From positions 1 through 64,000 of the forward strand of contig NZ_MSDO01000009.1 of assembly GCF_001937195.1 (NCBI RefSeq): 64,000 nt of DNA, given 5' to 3'. The position numbers were made by a program, and so were the translations under genes. This document shows, in pieces, positions 38,250-46,746 of the stretch; position 1 is the first letter of the stretch, and every line of letters starts with the position of its first letter. The stretch is from Salinicola socius (lineage in GTDB: Bacteria > Pseudomonadota > Gammaproteobacteria > Pseudomonadales > Halomonadaceae). The notes under the pieces were generated by a model, which was given only the letters and a program-made list of their open reading frames with translations, was not told where the DNA came from and searched no databases.

Positions 38250-39680
38250 ATGTCCCTGAATACAGAAGCTCCCAAGACCCGACCGGTCAGAACGCCGGCC
38301 ATGCAGCCAGGCAAGCGCAGTAACGCGGCCCATATCCTGCTGGTCGACGACGATACCAGCCTGCTCAAGTTGCTGGGCATGCGTCTGGAAAGCCGCGGCT
38401 TTCGGGTCACCACGGCCGAAAGCGGCCGCGAAGCGCTGACCCATATCGAAGAGACCGCGCCGGACCTGGTGCTGTCCGATCTGCGCATGGACGAGATGGA
38501 CGGCCTGGCGCTGTTCCATGAGTTGCAGCGCCGCGTGCCGGGCATTCCGGTAATCATTCTCACCGCCCACGGTTCGATTCCGGATGCCGTCAGCGCGACG
38601 CGCCAGGGTGTGTTCAGCTTCTTGACCAAGCCGATCGATCGCGATGAGCTGTTCGAAGCGATCGACGAAGCGCTCAAGCAGACGCCGACCACGCGTGGCG
38701 AGGGCGGTGAAGCGTGGCGTTCGAAGATCATCACCCGCAGCCCGCAGATGGAGCGCATTCTCGAGCAGGCCTACATGGTCGCCGCTTCGGACGTCAGCGT
38801 GCTGCTGACCGGCCCCAGCGGGAGCGGCAAGGAACTGCTGGCCAATGCCATGCATCAGGCCAGCCCGCGCGCCGACAAGCCCTTCGTCGCCATCAACTGC
38901 GGCGCACTGCCGGAACAGCTGCTGGAAAGCGAACTGTTCGGTCATGCCCGCGGCGCCTTCACCGGCGCCGTGAGTCAGCATGACGGGCTGTTTCTGGCGG
39001 CCGATGGCGGCACGCTGTTCCTGGACGAGATCGGCGATATGCCGCTGCCGCTGCAGGTCAAGCTGCTGCGCGTACTGCAGGAGCGTCAGGTTCGCCCGCT
39101 GGGCAGTACCAAGTCGTTTCCGATCGATGTCCGGATCATTTCCGCCACCCATCGCGATCTCGACCGCGCCATGCACGAAGGCGACTTCCGCGAGGATCTC
39201 TACTATCGCCTCAACGTGGTCAACCTCAAGCTGCCGCCGTTGAGAGATCGCGCCGAAGACATCCCCCTGCTCGCCAAGCACATCGTGGCCCAGGTCTCGG
39301 CGCGGCATAAGCCGTTCGTCAAAGGCTTCTCGCCGGAAGCGCTCAATCTGCTCGCCTCCAGCGGCTGGCCGGGTAACGTGCGCCAACTGGTCAACGTGGT
39401 CGAGCAGTGCGTCGCCCTGACCAGCACCCCGATGATCCCGGAAGCGCTGGTCTCCCAGGCGCTGGTCGCCGAGGAGAACGCACTGCCCTCGTTCAGCGAG
39501 GCGCGTGCGGGTTTCGAGCGCAGCTACCTGATCAAGGTGCTCAAGATCACCGAAGGCAACGTCACCCAGGCGGCGCGCATCGCCGGACGAAACCGCACTG
39601 ACTTCTACAAGCTGCTGTCGCGTCACGATCTGGACCCCAGCACCTTCAAGCCGAGCGCGATGCCGGATCCGGCAGGCTGA
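38250..39680 (+). CDS. glrR: Sigma-54-dependent response regulator GlrR (QseF)
   Basis: The 476-residue NtrC-type activator has a receiver domain at about residues 28-140 with Asp77 ([13 protein letters not shown]). The AAA+ domain has Walker A GPSGSGKE (188-195), the sigma-54-contacting GAFTGA loop (235-240), Walker [13 protein letters not shown] and the ARLRxDLYYRL-like [14 protein letters not shown]-terminal Fis-type HTH ([23 protein letters not shown]) ends the protein. AGGAGGT supports the start at 38250. In E. coli it activates glmY and rpoE. Here the sigma-54-type site upstream of glrK is its natural first candidate target. Confidence 0.93.
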   Translation: MSLNTEAPKTRPVRTPAMQPGKRSNAAHILLVDDDTSLLKLLGMRLESRGFRVTTAESGREALTHIEETAPDLVLSDLRMDEMDGLALFHELQRRVPGIPVIILTAHGSIPDAVSATRQGVFSFLTKPIDRDELFEAIDEALKQTPTTRGEGGEAWRSKIITRSPQMERILEQAYMVAASDVSVLLTGPSGSGKELLANAMHQASPRADKPFVAINCGALPEQLLESELFGHARGAFTGAVSQHDGLFLAADGGTLFLDEIGDMPLPLQVKLLRVLQERQVRPLGSTKSFPIDVRIISATHRDLDRAMHEGDFREDLYYRLNVVNLKLPPLRDRAEDIPLLAKHIVAQVSARHKPFVKGFSPEALNLLASSGWPGNVRQLVNVVEQCVALTSTPMIPEALVSQALVAEENALPSFSEARAGFERSYLIKVLKITEGNVTQAARIAGRNRTDFYKLLSRHDLDPSTFKPSAMPDPAG

Positions 39681-39700
39681 CCGCTGCCAATTGACAATGA

Positions 39701-39736
39701 CCCGATCCGGCAAGTGCTGCCGGATCGGGTTTTTTA
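39701..39736 (+). terminator. Rho-independent terminator after glrR
   Basis: A 13-bp perfect stem ACCCGATCCGGCA with TGCCGGATCGGGT is followed by TTTTTT. It ends the glrK-qseG-glrR transcript before the convergent LysR gene. Confidence 0.94.
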
Positions 39737-39756
39737 TGTCGCCGGGGAAGCGAATG

Positions 39757-40686
39757 CTATATCGCGTCCGTACCCGCCTCGCCCGGGGTACGGGGAACCA
39801 GCTCGATAATCCGCTGACGCAGCCATCGGTGCAGCGGGTGAGTCGTGGTGCGGTCATGCCAGACCATGGCCATGTCGAAACCGGGAACGGGGAGCGGCGG
39901 GTCAAGAAGCCGCACCCGACCGACGCGGTCGTTGGCGACTCGAGTAGGGACCAGAGCGATCATGTCGCTGCGCGCAACGATCTCCGGCACCACCAGAAAC
40001 CCCGGCGCCGACAGGGCCACCCGGCGACGCAGGCCGACGGCGGCCAGCGCATCGTCCACGGGGCCATGAAAGCCGCCGCCTTCCGGCGAAACGATGACGT
40101 GGTCCAGTCGGCAAAAGGTGTCGAGATCGAGGGGGCCCGGCAAGGCCGGGTGGTCGGGACGAACGATGGCCACGTACGCCTCGCGATAGAGCGTGCGCAT
40201 GCGCAAGGTTTCCGGCGCCGTCCCGGGCGTCGTCAGGGCCAGATCGACCTCGCCGCGAGCCATCTGCGCATCGAGGGTCGCCGTATCTATCGTTCGCCAC
40301 GCAATGCGGATCCCCGGGGCTTCGCGACTCAAGGCCAGCGCCAACGGCATCAGCACCGAGTACTGCACATAGTCACTGGCGGCGATGGCGACCGTAGCCT
40401 TGGCCGTGGCCGGTTCGAAAGGGCTGGTGTCAGCGATGACCTGTCGCACGCCTTCGAGGGCGGCGTGCAGTGGTGCCTGGAGCTCGAGTGCCCGCTGGGT
40501 CGGGATCATGCCGCGCTGGGCAGGCAGCAACAGCGGGTCCCCCAATAATTCTCGCAATCGGGTCAAACGGGTAGAAAGGGCCGGTTGGCTAAGATGCAGT
40601 CGCTTGGCGGCACGACTGACATTGCGTTCGACCAGCAGCGTGTCGAGGGTCACCAGCAGGTTCAGATCGAGTCGATCAATATCCAT
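39757..40686 (-). CDS. LysR family transcriptional regulator
   Basis: The 309-residue LTTR has an N-terminal winged HTH (residues 7-65: LNLLVTLDTLLVERNVSRAAKRLHLSQPALSTRLTRLRELLGDPLL), with the PQRG-like region of NodD/PcpR-type members. A two-lobed effector domain follows (ATVAIAASDYVQYSVLMPLALALSREAPGIRI). It is divergent from the NQO1-like flavoprotein gene, 112 bases away, and is its probable regulator. The effector is unknown, possibly a quinone or electrophile. Confidence 0.9.
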   Translation of the reverse strand: MDIDRLDLNLLVTLDTLLVERNVSRAAKRLHLSQPALSTRLTRLRELLGDPLLLPAQRGMIPTQRALELQAPLHAALEGVRQVIADTSPFEPATAKATVAIAASDYVQYSVLMPLALALSREAPGIRIAWRTIDTATLDAQMARGEVDLALTTPGTAPETLRMRTLYREAYVAIVRPDHPALPGPLDLDTFCRLDHVIVSPEGGGFHGPVDDALAAVGLRRRVALSAPGFLVVPEIVARSDMIALVPTRVANDRVGRVRLLDPPLPVPGFDMAMVWHDRTTTHPLHRWLRQRIIELVPRTPGEAGTDAI

Positions 40687-40798
40687 TGTATTTATACCAA
40701 GACATAAAATATCCGATTTCTACAATACCAGACGACACGTCAAGATCATGGCCGAACGTGATCATTCCCCGATCATTGCCACAATGAGGAACCGGCCC

Positions 40799-41614
40799 AT
40801 GAGTCATATTCTGATCGTCCATGCCCACCCCGAGCCTCAGTCTCTGACCAGCGCATTGAAGGATCTGTCACTGGAAATTCTGCAGGCGCAGGGGCACGAG
40901 GTGCAGGTTTCGGATCTCTATGCCATGCAGTGGAAAGCGATCGCCGATCGCAAGGACTTCATCGAGACGGTCGACCCGGATCGATTGCGCTATATCGCCG
41001 AATCCCGCCATGCCTATGCGTCAGAGACGCAGACCCTGGATATCGCCGCCGAGCAGCGCAAGCTGCTGTGGGCCGATGCCGTTCTGTTCAGCTTCCCGCT
41101 GTGGTGGTTCGGCATGCCCGCGATTCTCAAGGGATGGGTCGATCGTGTGTTCGCTTTCGGGTTTGCCTATGGCGTCGGCGAACACGGCGGGGAACGGTGG
41201 GGCGATCGTTATGGCGAGGGCGTATTGGCCGGACGGCGGGCGATGCTGATCCTGCCGATTGGCGGGCGCGCGCCGCACTACAGCGATCGCGGCGTCAATG
41301 GCAGCCTGGAAGAGATCCTGTGGCCGATCCATCACGGCACGCTTTACTACCCCGGAATGGAGGTGATGCCGCCCTTTCCGGTGTATCAGAGCGACCGGCT
41401 CGACGAAGCCGGCTGGCAGCAGATAGCGGTCGATCTCAAGCGTCGTCTCGATCGGCTGTTCAGCGATGCGCCCATCGCGTTTCGGCGTCAGAACGGCGGG
41501 CATTACGACACCGATCAGCGTCTCAAACCGGGCCTTGGCCAGGGTGAAGGCGGGACGCGCATCCATCTCTTGCAGCCGGGAGACCCCGAGGAGCGGCTGG
41601 TACAGGGTGTATGA
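40799..41614 (+). CDS. NAD(P)H-dependent oxidoreductase, flavodoxin_2/NQO1-like family
   Basis: The 271-residue FAD or FMN quinone reductase-like protein starts MSHILIVHAHPEPQSLTSALKDLSL, the family's phosphate-binding loop. FSFPLWWFGMPAILKGWVDRVFAFGFAYG (about residues 98-126) is the WWFxxPAxLKxWxDRV signature. LPIGGRAPHYSDRG-like and IHHGTLYYPGMEVMPPF segments follow. Family members make two-electron reductions of quinones or azo/nitro compounds. The start has AGGA nine bases upstream. It is controlled, by inference, by the divergent LysR protein. Confidence 0.88.
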   Translation: MSHILIVHAHPEPQSLTSALKDLSLEILQAQGHEVQVSDLYAMQWKAIADRKDFIETVDPDRLRYIAESRHAYASETQTLDIAAEQRKLLWADAVLFSFPLWWFGMPAILKGWVDRVFAFGFAYGVGEHGGERWGDRYGEGVLAGRRAMLILPIGGRAPHYSDRGVNGSLEEILWPIHHGTLYYPGMEVMPPFPVYQSDRLDEAGWQQIAVDLKRRLDRLFSDAPIAFRRQNGGHYDTDQRLKPGLGQGEGGTRIHLLQPGDPEERLVQGV

Positions 41615-41755
41615 AGGAGGATGGCGTGGCCGCGAAAGCAGAATTGCCATTATCGTTACGGCCCCGGTAACCAGATTCCCCACCATGGCCTCTTCAGGCC
41701 TTCGGCAGTGGCTTTTGGGGCGCTACAGATTCATCCGATGTCGTGTCTTCAGCGT

Positions 41756-43000
41756 TTATGACACCCACCTCGCTCTGGCACGCTTCACTTGACCTAGAAT
41801 GTGATGGCTGAGGCGTTCGATCAGCGTTTGCTCGGTGCCTTGGCGGGCAACAAGCGCCAGCCGAACGCTGACCCGCTCGACGGCATCTGGCATGGACTCG
41901 GCAAGCGCGAGACCTTGTTGTCGGAAATAGCGCGGCTGCAGCTCAAGCTCTTCGGCGCAGGCATCAAGCTGTTGGCGGCCAATCTGGCCTGGTCGGTTCT
42001 CGCCCCCCAGGCTGAACGCGAACCGCCGAGCCAGGCCTGAATAAAGATTCGTGCCCATCAGATCGTAAAACGGCGCCAGGCGAGGGCCTTCAGTCGTAAA
42101 CAGCACGGACAGATTCTTGGCGTGACTATCGTGGTTGCCGATCAGCAGGTTGAAGAAAACCCAACGAATGAAGCGCTGATGGTCGGTCAGGGGAACCTCT
42201 GCTCGCTTCAGCAACTCTCGACAACGGGCGAGACCGGGGCCACCATCGCTTTCATACTTGACGTCCGATCGGACCCCGGCGAGCTGGCAGAAATCCAGTT
42301 GATGCAGGCGGCGCAGCTCGCCTTTGTCATCCCATATACGATCGTAGCGAGTGATGAGACAAGCCTGCGTTTCCGGTTGATAGACAGCTTCGGCTGCCCC
42401 TAATCCCAGTTCTTTGGCCAGCTGTTGGCCAAACGTTTCGTTCAGCGCCGAGGCCCAGACGCTATCGAACGTGCGGATGTCCGGTTTGAGGATATGACTG
42501 GAAGGGGAGGAGCCCTCGGGTAGATAGGGGATACCCTCTTTCACCATCAACAGGCGTTTATTTTGGGCGCCGGCCAGGGATAGACGCGCGTCTGTCCCTT
42601 CGAAGCTGCTCAGTGTGGGCTCTCCGTTGGCAAGGCTGCGAGCCAATTCGTCCCAGGTGGTCTGCCGATATCGGACTGCTTTCGGTCGCACCCCCGATGG
42701 CTGCAGAGAGAAGCCGCTGGCGGTATCGCCGCCCACGGCATCCAGCAGCCCGAAGAGCGTGGTAGCGTGCCTTTGCTGCTCCAGAAATTCGCGTAGTCGA
42801 CCTTCCGGCAATAGATTTTCGAAGAACGATTCGACGCCAGTGCCTGCGTGCATCGGGACCTCGGCTGGCAACCCTGGCGCCAGTGACAGGCCACCGTCGT
42901 CGATCCAGCTCTGGGCATAGCAAAACCGTAGTGGTTGCTCGTCGAAGAGAGTGCCGACTTGCGACTCTGCCGCGTAGAGATCCAGCGATCGCACACTCAT
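41756..43000 (-). CDS. hipA: HipA-family serine/threonine kinase toxin
   Basis: The 414-residue PI3K-fold kinase toxin contains the N-terminal couple_hipA subdomain (about 1-100, FFENLLPEGRLRE). The nucleotide loop and autophosphorylation site is ARLSLAGAQNKRLL, with Ser141 equivalent to the regulatory Ser150 of E. coli HipA. The catalytic motif is NHDSHAKNLSVL (289-300) and the metal-binding motif is APFYDLMGTNLY. All key residues are intact. E. coli HipA phosphorylates GltX. The start overlaps the hipB stop by four bases. It is read away from xseA in a single antitoxin-toxin operon. Confidence 0.92.
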   Translation of the reverse strand: MSVRSLDLYAAESQVGTLFDEQPLRFCYAQSWIDDGGLSLAPGLPAEVPMHAGTGVESFFENLLPEGRLREFLEQQRHATTLFGLLDAVGGDTASGFSLQPSGVRPKAVRYRQTTWDELARSLANGEPTLSSFEGTDARLSLAGAQNKRLLMVKEGIPYLPEGSSPSSHILKPDIRTFDSVWASALNETFGQQLAKELGLGAAEAVYQPETQACLITRYDRIWDDKGELRRLHQLDFCQLAGVRSDVKYESDGGPGLARCRELLKRAEVPLTDHQRFIRWVFFNLLIGNHDSHAKNLSVLFTTEGPRLAPFYDLMGTNLYSGLARRFAFSLGGENRPGQIGRQQLDACAEELELQPRYFRQQGLALAESMPDAVERVSVRLALVARQGTEQTLIERLSHHILGQVKRARARWVS

Positions 43001-43251
43001 TCGGCGCTACCTTTGCGTCGAATGGACACTTCCAGCCCCATCAGATCGAGGACATCGAGCACCTTCTGCATCTGAAGTGTCGGTTTGCCTTTCTCCAGGT
43101 CGACGACGAACCGGTTACCCGTGCCCGCTAACCCCGCCAAATCGGCTTGGAGCAGCTTCTGTTCCCGGCGCAATTGTTGAACGATCTCACCGATTGCTTC
43201 GGTCGAGCGAACGGTTTGGGGTAGGGAGGGGGATTTTTCCGTTCGAGCCAT
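42997..43251 (-). CDS. hipB: HipB-family antitoxin
   Basis: The 84-residue XRE/Cro-type HTH protein (about residues 18-75: IGEIVQQLRREQKLLQADLAGLAGTGNRFVVDLEKGKPTLQMQKVLDVLDLMGLEVSI) is the labile antitoxin and autorepressor of hipA. It is translationally coupled to hipA. The upstream region carries three near-identical palindromes that are its likely operators. Confidence 0.93.
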   Translation of the reverse strand: MARTEKSPSLPQTVRSTEAIGEIVQQLRREQKLLQADLAGLAGTGNRFVVDLEKGKPTLQMQKVLDVLDLMGLEVSIRRKGSAE

Positions 43252-43266
43252 GGTGGTCTCCCGAAG

Positions 43267-43280
43267 TTACCGAACGGTAA
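43267..43280. promoter_or_regulatory. hipBA operator 1
   Basis: TTACCGAACGGTAA, a palindrome with half-site TTACCG, centred at 43273.5, 16 bases 5' of the hipB start codon. Confidence 0.8.
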
Positions 43281-43315
43281 TAATAGCGTTTCTCAAACAA
43301 TGATACGCCAAAAGA

Positions 43316-43329
43316 TTACCGATCGGTAA
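43316..43329. promoter_or_regulatory. hipBA operator 2
   Basis: TTACCGATCGGTAA, extended to a perfect 16-base palindrome by A/T at both ends, centred at 43322.5. It is 49 bases from operator 1 and 49 from operator 3. Confidence 0.82.
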
Positions 43330-43364
43330 TTTCCAGCGAAGATTGGCGATTCAAAGCCGATTTA

Positions 43365-43378
43365 TTCCCGAGCGGTAA
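43365..43378. promoter_or_regulatory. hipBA operator 3
   Basis: TTCCCGAGCGGTAA, one half-site perfect and one with a single change (TTCCCG), centred at 43371.5. It lies only 21 bases from the xseA stop codon. Confidence 0.75.
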
Positions 43379-43398
43379 CTTTCTGATTCTGGCCTGCT

Positions 43399-44805
43399 TC
43401 AGCGCTTCAGCCGCCGCTTCACTTCCAGCTTCAAACGGCCTTCGCCGAGGCGGGCCGTCAGCATCTGGCCGGGCTGGGTCTGGCTGACGGCGCGGACGAC
43501 CTGGCCACTATCGTCCTGCAGGATCGAGTAGCCTCGGCCCAGCACGGCCAGCGGGCTGACGGCGTTGAGCTCACGCGCGATTCCCTGCAGGTTCTGGCGT
43601 TCCTGGTGCAGCCGACGACGCTGAGCGGTGTCGAGCCGCTGGCGAAGCTGGTCGATCCGTTCCCGCGACTGGCGCAGCGTGCGGCTGGGGTCGTGCAAGG
43701 TGAAGCGTCGGTTGGTGGCATCGAGCCGCTGGCGATCCCGCTGCAGACGCTGGCGCATCGCCAGTTGCAGCCGCCGATCCAGCGCCGCCAGATGCTGGCG
43801 CTGCTGGGCGAGGCGTTCGCCGGGGTGGCGCAGCCGGGCGCGCAGATGATCGAGCCGCTGGGATTCGGCGTTGAAGCGCCCGCGCCACGCCTGATGGAGC
43901 CTTCTCCGCTGCTGATTCAGCGTCGCCTCGAGATCGCGGCGGTCCGGCACCAGCCGTTCGGCGGCGGCGGAGGGCGTCGGCGCGCGCACGTCGGCGGCGA
44001 ACTCGGCCAGGGTCACGTCGACTTCGTGGCCGATGGCGGCCATCACCGGCAGCCTGGAGTGGAAGATCGCCCGCACCAAGTGTTCGTCGTTGAATGCCCA
44101 CAGGTCTTCCAGACTGCCGCCGCCGCGGGTGATCAGGATCGCATCGAAGGGATCGATCGCCGGGCGCCCGATGTCGTTGTGAGTCTCCACGTCTTTGTGA
44201 GTCTCGGCATCCTTTCGCGCCTGACGATTGATCAGCGCCAGCGCGCGAATCAGCGCCGGCGGTGCCTCGCGCCCCTGAACCACGGACGGAAACACGCTGA
44301 CGCGAACCATCGGCCAGCGCGCCTGCAGCACCGCCAGTACATCGCGAATCGCCGCGCCGGTGGGGGAGGTGATCAGCGCCAGATGGCGGGGCGGGTAGGG
44401 CAGCGGCCGGGCGTTGGCGAACACGCCTTCGCCGCTCAGCTGCTGCTTCAGGCGTTCGTAGGCCGCCATCAACTCGCCTTCGCCGCTGGGCTGAACGGCA
44501 TCGACGATCAACTGGTAATCGCCGCGCGGCTCGAAGATCGACACCCGTCCGCGAACCTTGATCCGGTCGCCATCCTTCAGCGGCGTGCGCGACAGGCTCG
44601 CCCGGTTGCGGAAGAACGCACACTTGAGCTGGGCCTTGGCGTCTTTCAGGCTGAAGTAAATGTGGCCGGAGGCGGGCCGCGCCAGCCCCGAAATCTCACC
44701 CTCGACCCAGCAGTCGCCGAAGCCGCGCTCCAGCATCTGGCGGGCCTGGCGGTTGAGATCGCTGACGGAGATCGCCTGTGGCGACGGTGAGGTGAACGCA
44801 GGCAT
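43399..44805 (-). CDS. xseA: Exodeoxyribonuclease VII large subunit XseA
   Basis: The large subunit of exonuclease VII degrades single-stranded DNA. The 468-residue protein has the N-terminal OB fold (SVSDLNRQARQMLERGFGDCWVEGEISGLARPASGHIYFSLKD, about residues 13-55). The catalytic core follows with ITSPTGAAIRDVLAVLQARWP, LITRGGGSLEDLWAFNDEHLVRAIFHS and VMAAIGHEVDVTLAEFAADVRAPTPSAAAE, then a long coiled coil. A local repeat DAETHKDVETHNDI sits in the core as an insertion. XseB is not in the window. Confidence 0.95.
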   Translation of the reverse strand: MPAFTSPSPQAISVSDLNRQARQMLERGFGDCWVEGEISGLARPASGHIYFSLKDAKAQLKCAFFRNRASLSRTPLKDGDRIKVRGRVSIFEPRGDYQLIVDAVQPSGEGELMAAYERLKQQLSGEGVFANARPLPYPPRHLALITSPTGAAIRDVLAVLQARWPMVRVSVFPSVVQGREAPPALIRALALINRQARKDAETHKDVETHNDIGRPAIDPFDAILITRGGGSLEDLWAFNDEHLVRAIFHSRLPVMAAIGHEVDVTLAEFAADVRAPTPSAAAERLVPDRRDLEATLNQQRRRLHQAWRGRFNAESQRLDHLRARLRHPGERLAQQRQHLAALDRRLQLAMRQRLQRDRQRLDATNRRFTLHDPSRTLRQSRERIDQLRQRLDTAQRRRLHQERQNLQGIARELNAVSPLAVLGRGYSILQDDSGQVVRAVSQTQPGQMLTARLGEGRLKLEVKRRLKR

Positions 44806-44870
44806 GGGCTGACCCGAAAGGAAGCGGTGATGAATGGTCGAAAGCCTAGCACGAAGCCGGGGGCCCTGGT

Positions 44871-44950
44871 GCTGGTCAGAAACGATGCTGATCAGAAGCG
44901 TTGCTGGTCAAAAACGGCGCCGGTCGAATACAGCACCGATCGAACCCGCA
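44871..44950. repeat. 16-bp tandem repeat between xseA and guaB
   Basis: Five head-to-tail 16-base units start at 44871, 44887, 44903, 44919 and 44935. The first three are close to GCTGGTCAGAAACGAT and the last two have drifted. The array sits 65 bases 5' of xseA and 15 bases before the guaB -35 hexamer, in the divergent promoter region. Confidence 0.85.
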
Positions 44951-44964
44951 ACCGACGCTTGCCA

Positions 44965-44993
44965 TTGAGAGGCAACGGCCAAGCGACTATAAT
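44965..44993 (+). promoter_or_regulatory. Sigma-70 promoter of guaB-guaA
   Basis: TTGAGA (44965-44970) and TATAAT (44988-44993) are separated by 17 bases, a near-consensus promoter. Transcription would start near 45000, leaving a 5' leader of about 147 bases before the guaB ATG. I recognise no riboswitch in that leader. The tandem repeat just upstream could affect activity. Confidence 0.85.
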
Positions 44994-45146
44994 GCGCGAT
45001 TAACTTTTCGCGGCTCCCGGTTCATTGCCGAGTCCACACTGCAAGAACGGTCTCCAAGGCTTGTCCCAGGGCATTCACCTTCAAGACCATCGCGGTGCCG
45101 CAGGCTGTCACAGGCTCCCCACCACCTGCCAATTGGGTTTCCGACC

Positions 45147-46616
45147 ATGCTACGTATAGCGCAAGAAGCTCTTACGTTCGACGACGTATTACTCGTACCC
45201 CGCTACTCGGATGTCCTGCCCAGAGACGTCGACCTCAAATCCCGCCTGACCCGCAACCTGACCCTGAACATCCCGCTGCTCTCTTCGGCCATGGATACCG
45301 TGACCGAAGCGCGTCTGGCGATTGCCATGGCGCAGGAAGGCGGTATCGGCATCATCCACAAGAGCATGTCGATCACCCAGCAGGCCGCCGAGGTCCGCAA
45401 GGTCAAGAAGCACGAGAGCGTTATCGTCAAGGACCCGGTCACCGTGGGCCCCAACGCCAAGCTGCAGGATCTGCTGGAGATGGCCAAGGAGTACGGCTAT
45501 TCCGGCTTCCCGGTCGTCGAGGGCGAGACCCTGGTCGGGCTCGTCACCGGGCGCGACATGCGCTTCCAGCCGGATTACAGCGACAGCGTCGAAGCGATCA
45601 TGACCCCGCGTGAAAAGCTGGTCACCGTGCCGGAAGGCACCTCGCTCGACGTGATCAAGACCAAGCTGCAGGAAAACCGCATCGAGAAGATCCTGGTCGT
45701 CGACAAGGACTTCCACCTGCGCGGCCTGGTCACCGTGCGTGACATCGAAAAAGCCCGCACCTACCCGATGGCCGCCAAGGACGCCGATGGCCGCCTGCTG
45801 GTCGGCGCCGCCGTCGGCACCGGCCCGGAAACCCCGGACCGTATCGCCGCGCTGGTCGAAGCCGGCGTCGACGTGCTGGTCGTCGATACCGCCCACGGTC
45901 ACTCCAAGGGCGTCATCGATCGCGTGCGCTGGGTCAAGGAACACTACCCGGAGCTGCAGGTGATCGGCGGCAACATTGCCACCGGCGACGCTGCCGTGGC
46001 ATTGGCCGAAGCCGGCGCTGACGCGGTCAAGGTCGGTATCGGCCCCGGCTCCATCTGCACCACCCGCGTCGTCACCGGTGTCGGCGTGCTGCAGATCACC
46101 GCCGTCGCCAACGTCGCCGAAGCGCTCAAGCCGTTCGACATCCCGCTGATCGCCGATGGCGGCGTGCGCTACTCCGGTGATATCGCCAAGGCGATCGTCG
46201 CCGGCGCCAGCACTGTCATGCTCGGCAGCATGCTCGCCGGCACCGAGGAAGCACCGGGTGAAGTCGAACTGTTCCAGGGCCGCACCTACAAGGCCTATCG
46301 CGGCATGGGCTCCATGGGCGCGATGTCCCAGACCCAGGGCTCCTCGGATCGCTACTTCCAGAGCAAGGATGAAGGCGTCGAGAAGCTGGTGCCGGAAGGG
46401 ATCGAAGGCCGCGTGCCCTACAAGGGCCAGATGAGCGCCATCGTTCACCAGATGATGGGCGGCCTGCGCGCCTCCATGGGCTACACCGGCTGCCACAACA
46501 TCGACGAGATGCGCACGCTGCCGGAGTTCGTCAAGATCACCGGTGCGGGCATTACCGAGTCGCATGTACACGATGTGCAGATCACCAAGGAAGCGCCGAA
46601 TTATCGCGGCGCTTGA
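45147..46616 (+). CDS. guaB: IMP dehydrogenase GuaB
   Basis: Oxidises IMP to XMP with NAD+, the committed step to GMP. The 489-residue TIM barrel ([17 protein letters not shown] start) has a CBS-domain pair at about residues 93-205, the catalytic cysteine in [15 protein letters not shown], the flap [20 protein letters not shown] and the C-terminal [15 protein letters not shown]. The ATG at 45147 is chosen by family alignment, although the frame is open to 44901. Confidence 0.97.
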   Translation: MLRIAQEALTFDDVLLVPRYSDVLPRDVDLKSRLTRNLTLNIPLLSSAMDTVTEARLAIAMAQEGGIGIIHKSMSITQQAAEVRKVKKHESVIVKDPVTVGPNAKLQDLLEMAKEYGYSGFPVVEGETLVGLVTGRDMRFQPDYSDSVEAIMTPREKLVTVPEGTSLDVIKTKLQENRIEKILVVDKDFHLRGLVTVRDIEKARTYPMAAKDADGRLLVGAAVGTGPETPDRIAALVEAGVDVLVVDTAHGHSKGVIDRVRWVKEHYPELQVIGGNIATGDAAVALAEAGADAVKVGIGPGSICTTRVVTGVGVLQITAVANVAEALKPFDIPLIADGGVRYSGDIAKAIVAGASTVMLGSMLAGTEEAPGEVELFQGRTYKAYRGMGSMGAMSQTQGSSDRYFQSKDEGVEKLVPEGIEGRVPYKGQMSAIVHQMMGGLRASMGYTGCHNIDEMRTLPEFVKITGAGITESHVHDVQITKEAPNYRGA

Positions 46617-46746
46617 TTGACCCGTTAGTCGGAAGAGGGAAGGGAGAAGTGGGAAGTGCATCTTTCCTCTTCGCTCTTTCCTCTTCATTCTTTTCCGGCC
46701 GTGCTTTTGTCTCGGCAATTGAAACCCTTACGGCGGTGGCCCCTTC
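46617..46746. other. Purine/pyrimidine mirror tract between guaB and guaA
   Basis: A 26-base purine-rich run (about 46631-46657, GGAAGAGGGAAGGGAGAAG then GGGAAG) is followed by a pyrimidine-rich run to about 46695 (TTTCCTCTTCGCTCTTTCC). GAAGAGGGAA can pair with TTTCCTCTTC to form a hairpin in the guaBA mRNA. It has no T-run like that of a terminator. Confidence 0.55.

Noticed and set aside
41615-41755. Small gene between the flavoprotein and hipA
   Set aside because: No frame with a start, ribosome-binding site or recognisable sequence in 141 bases.
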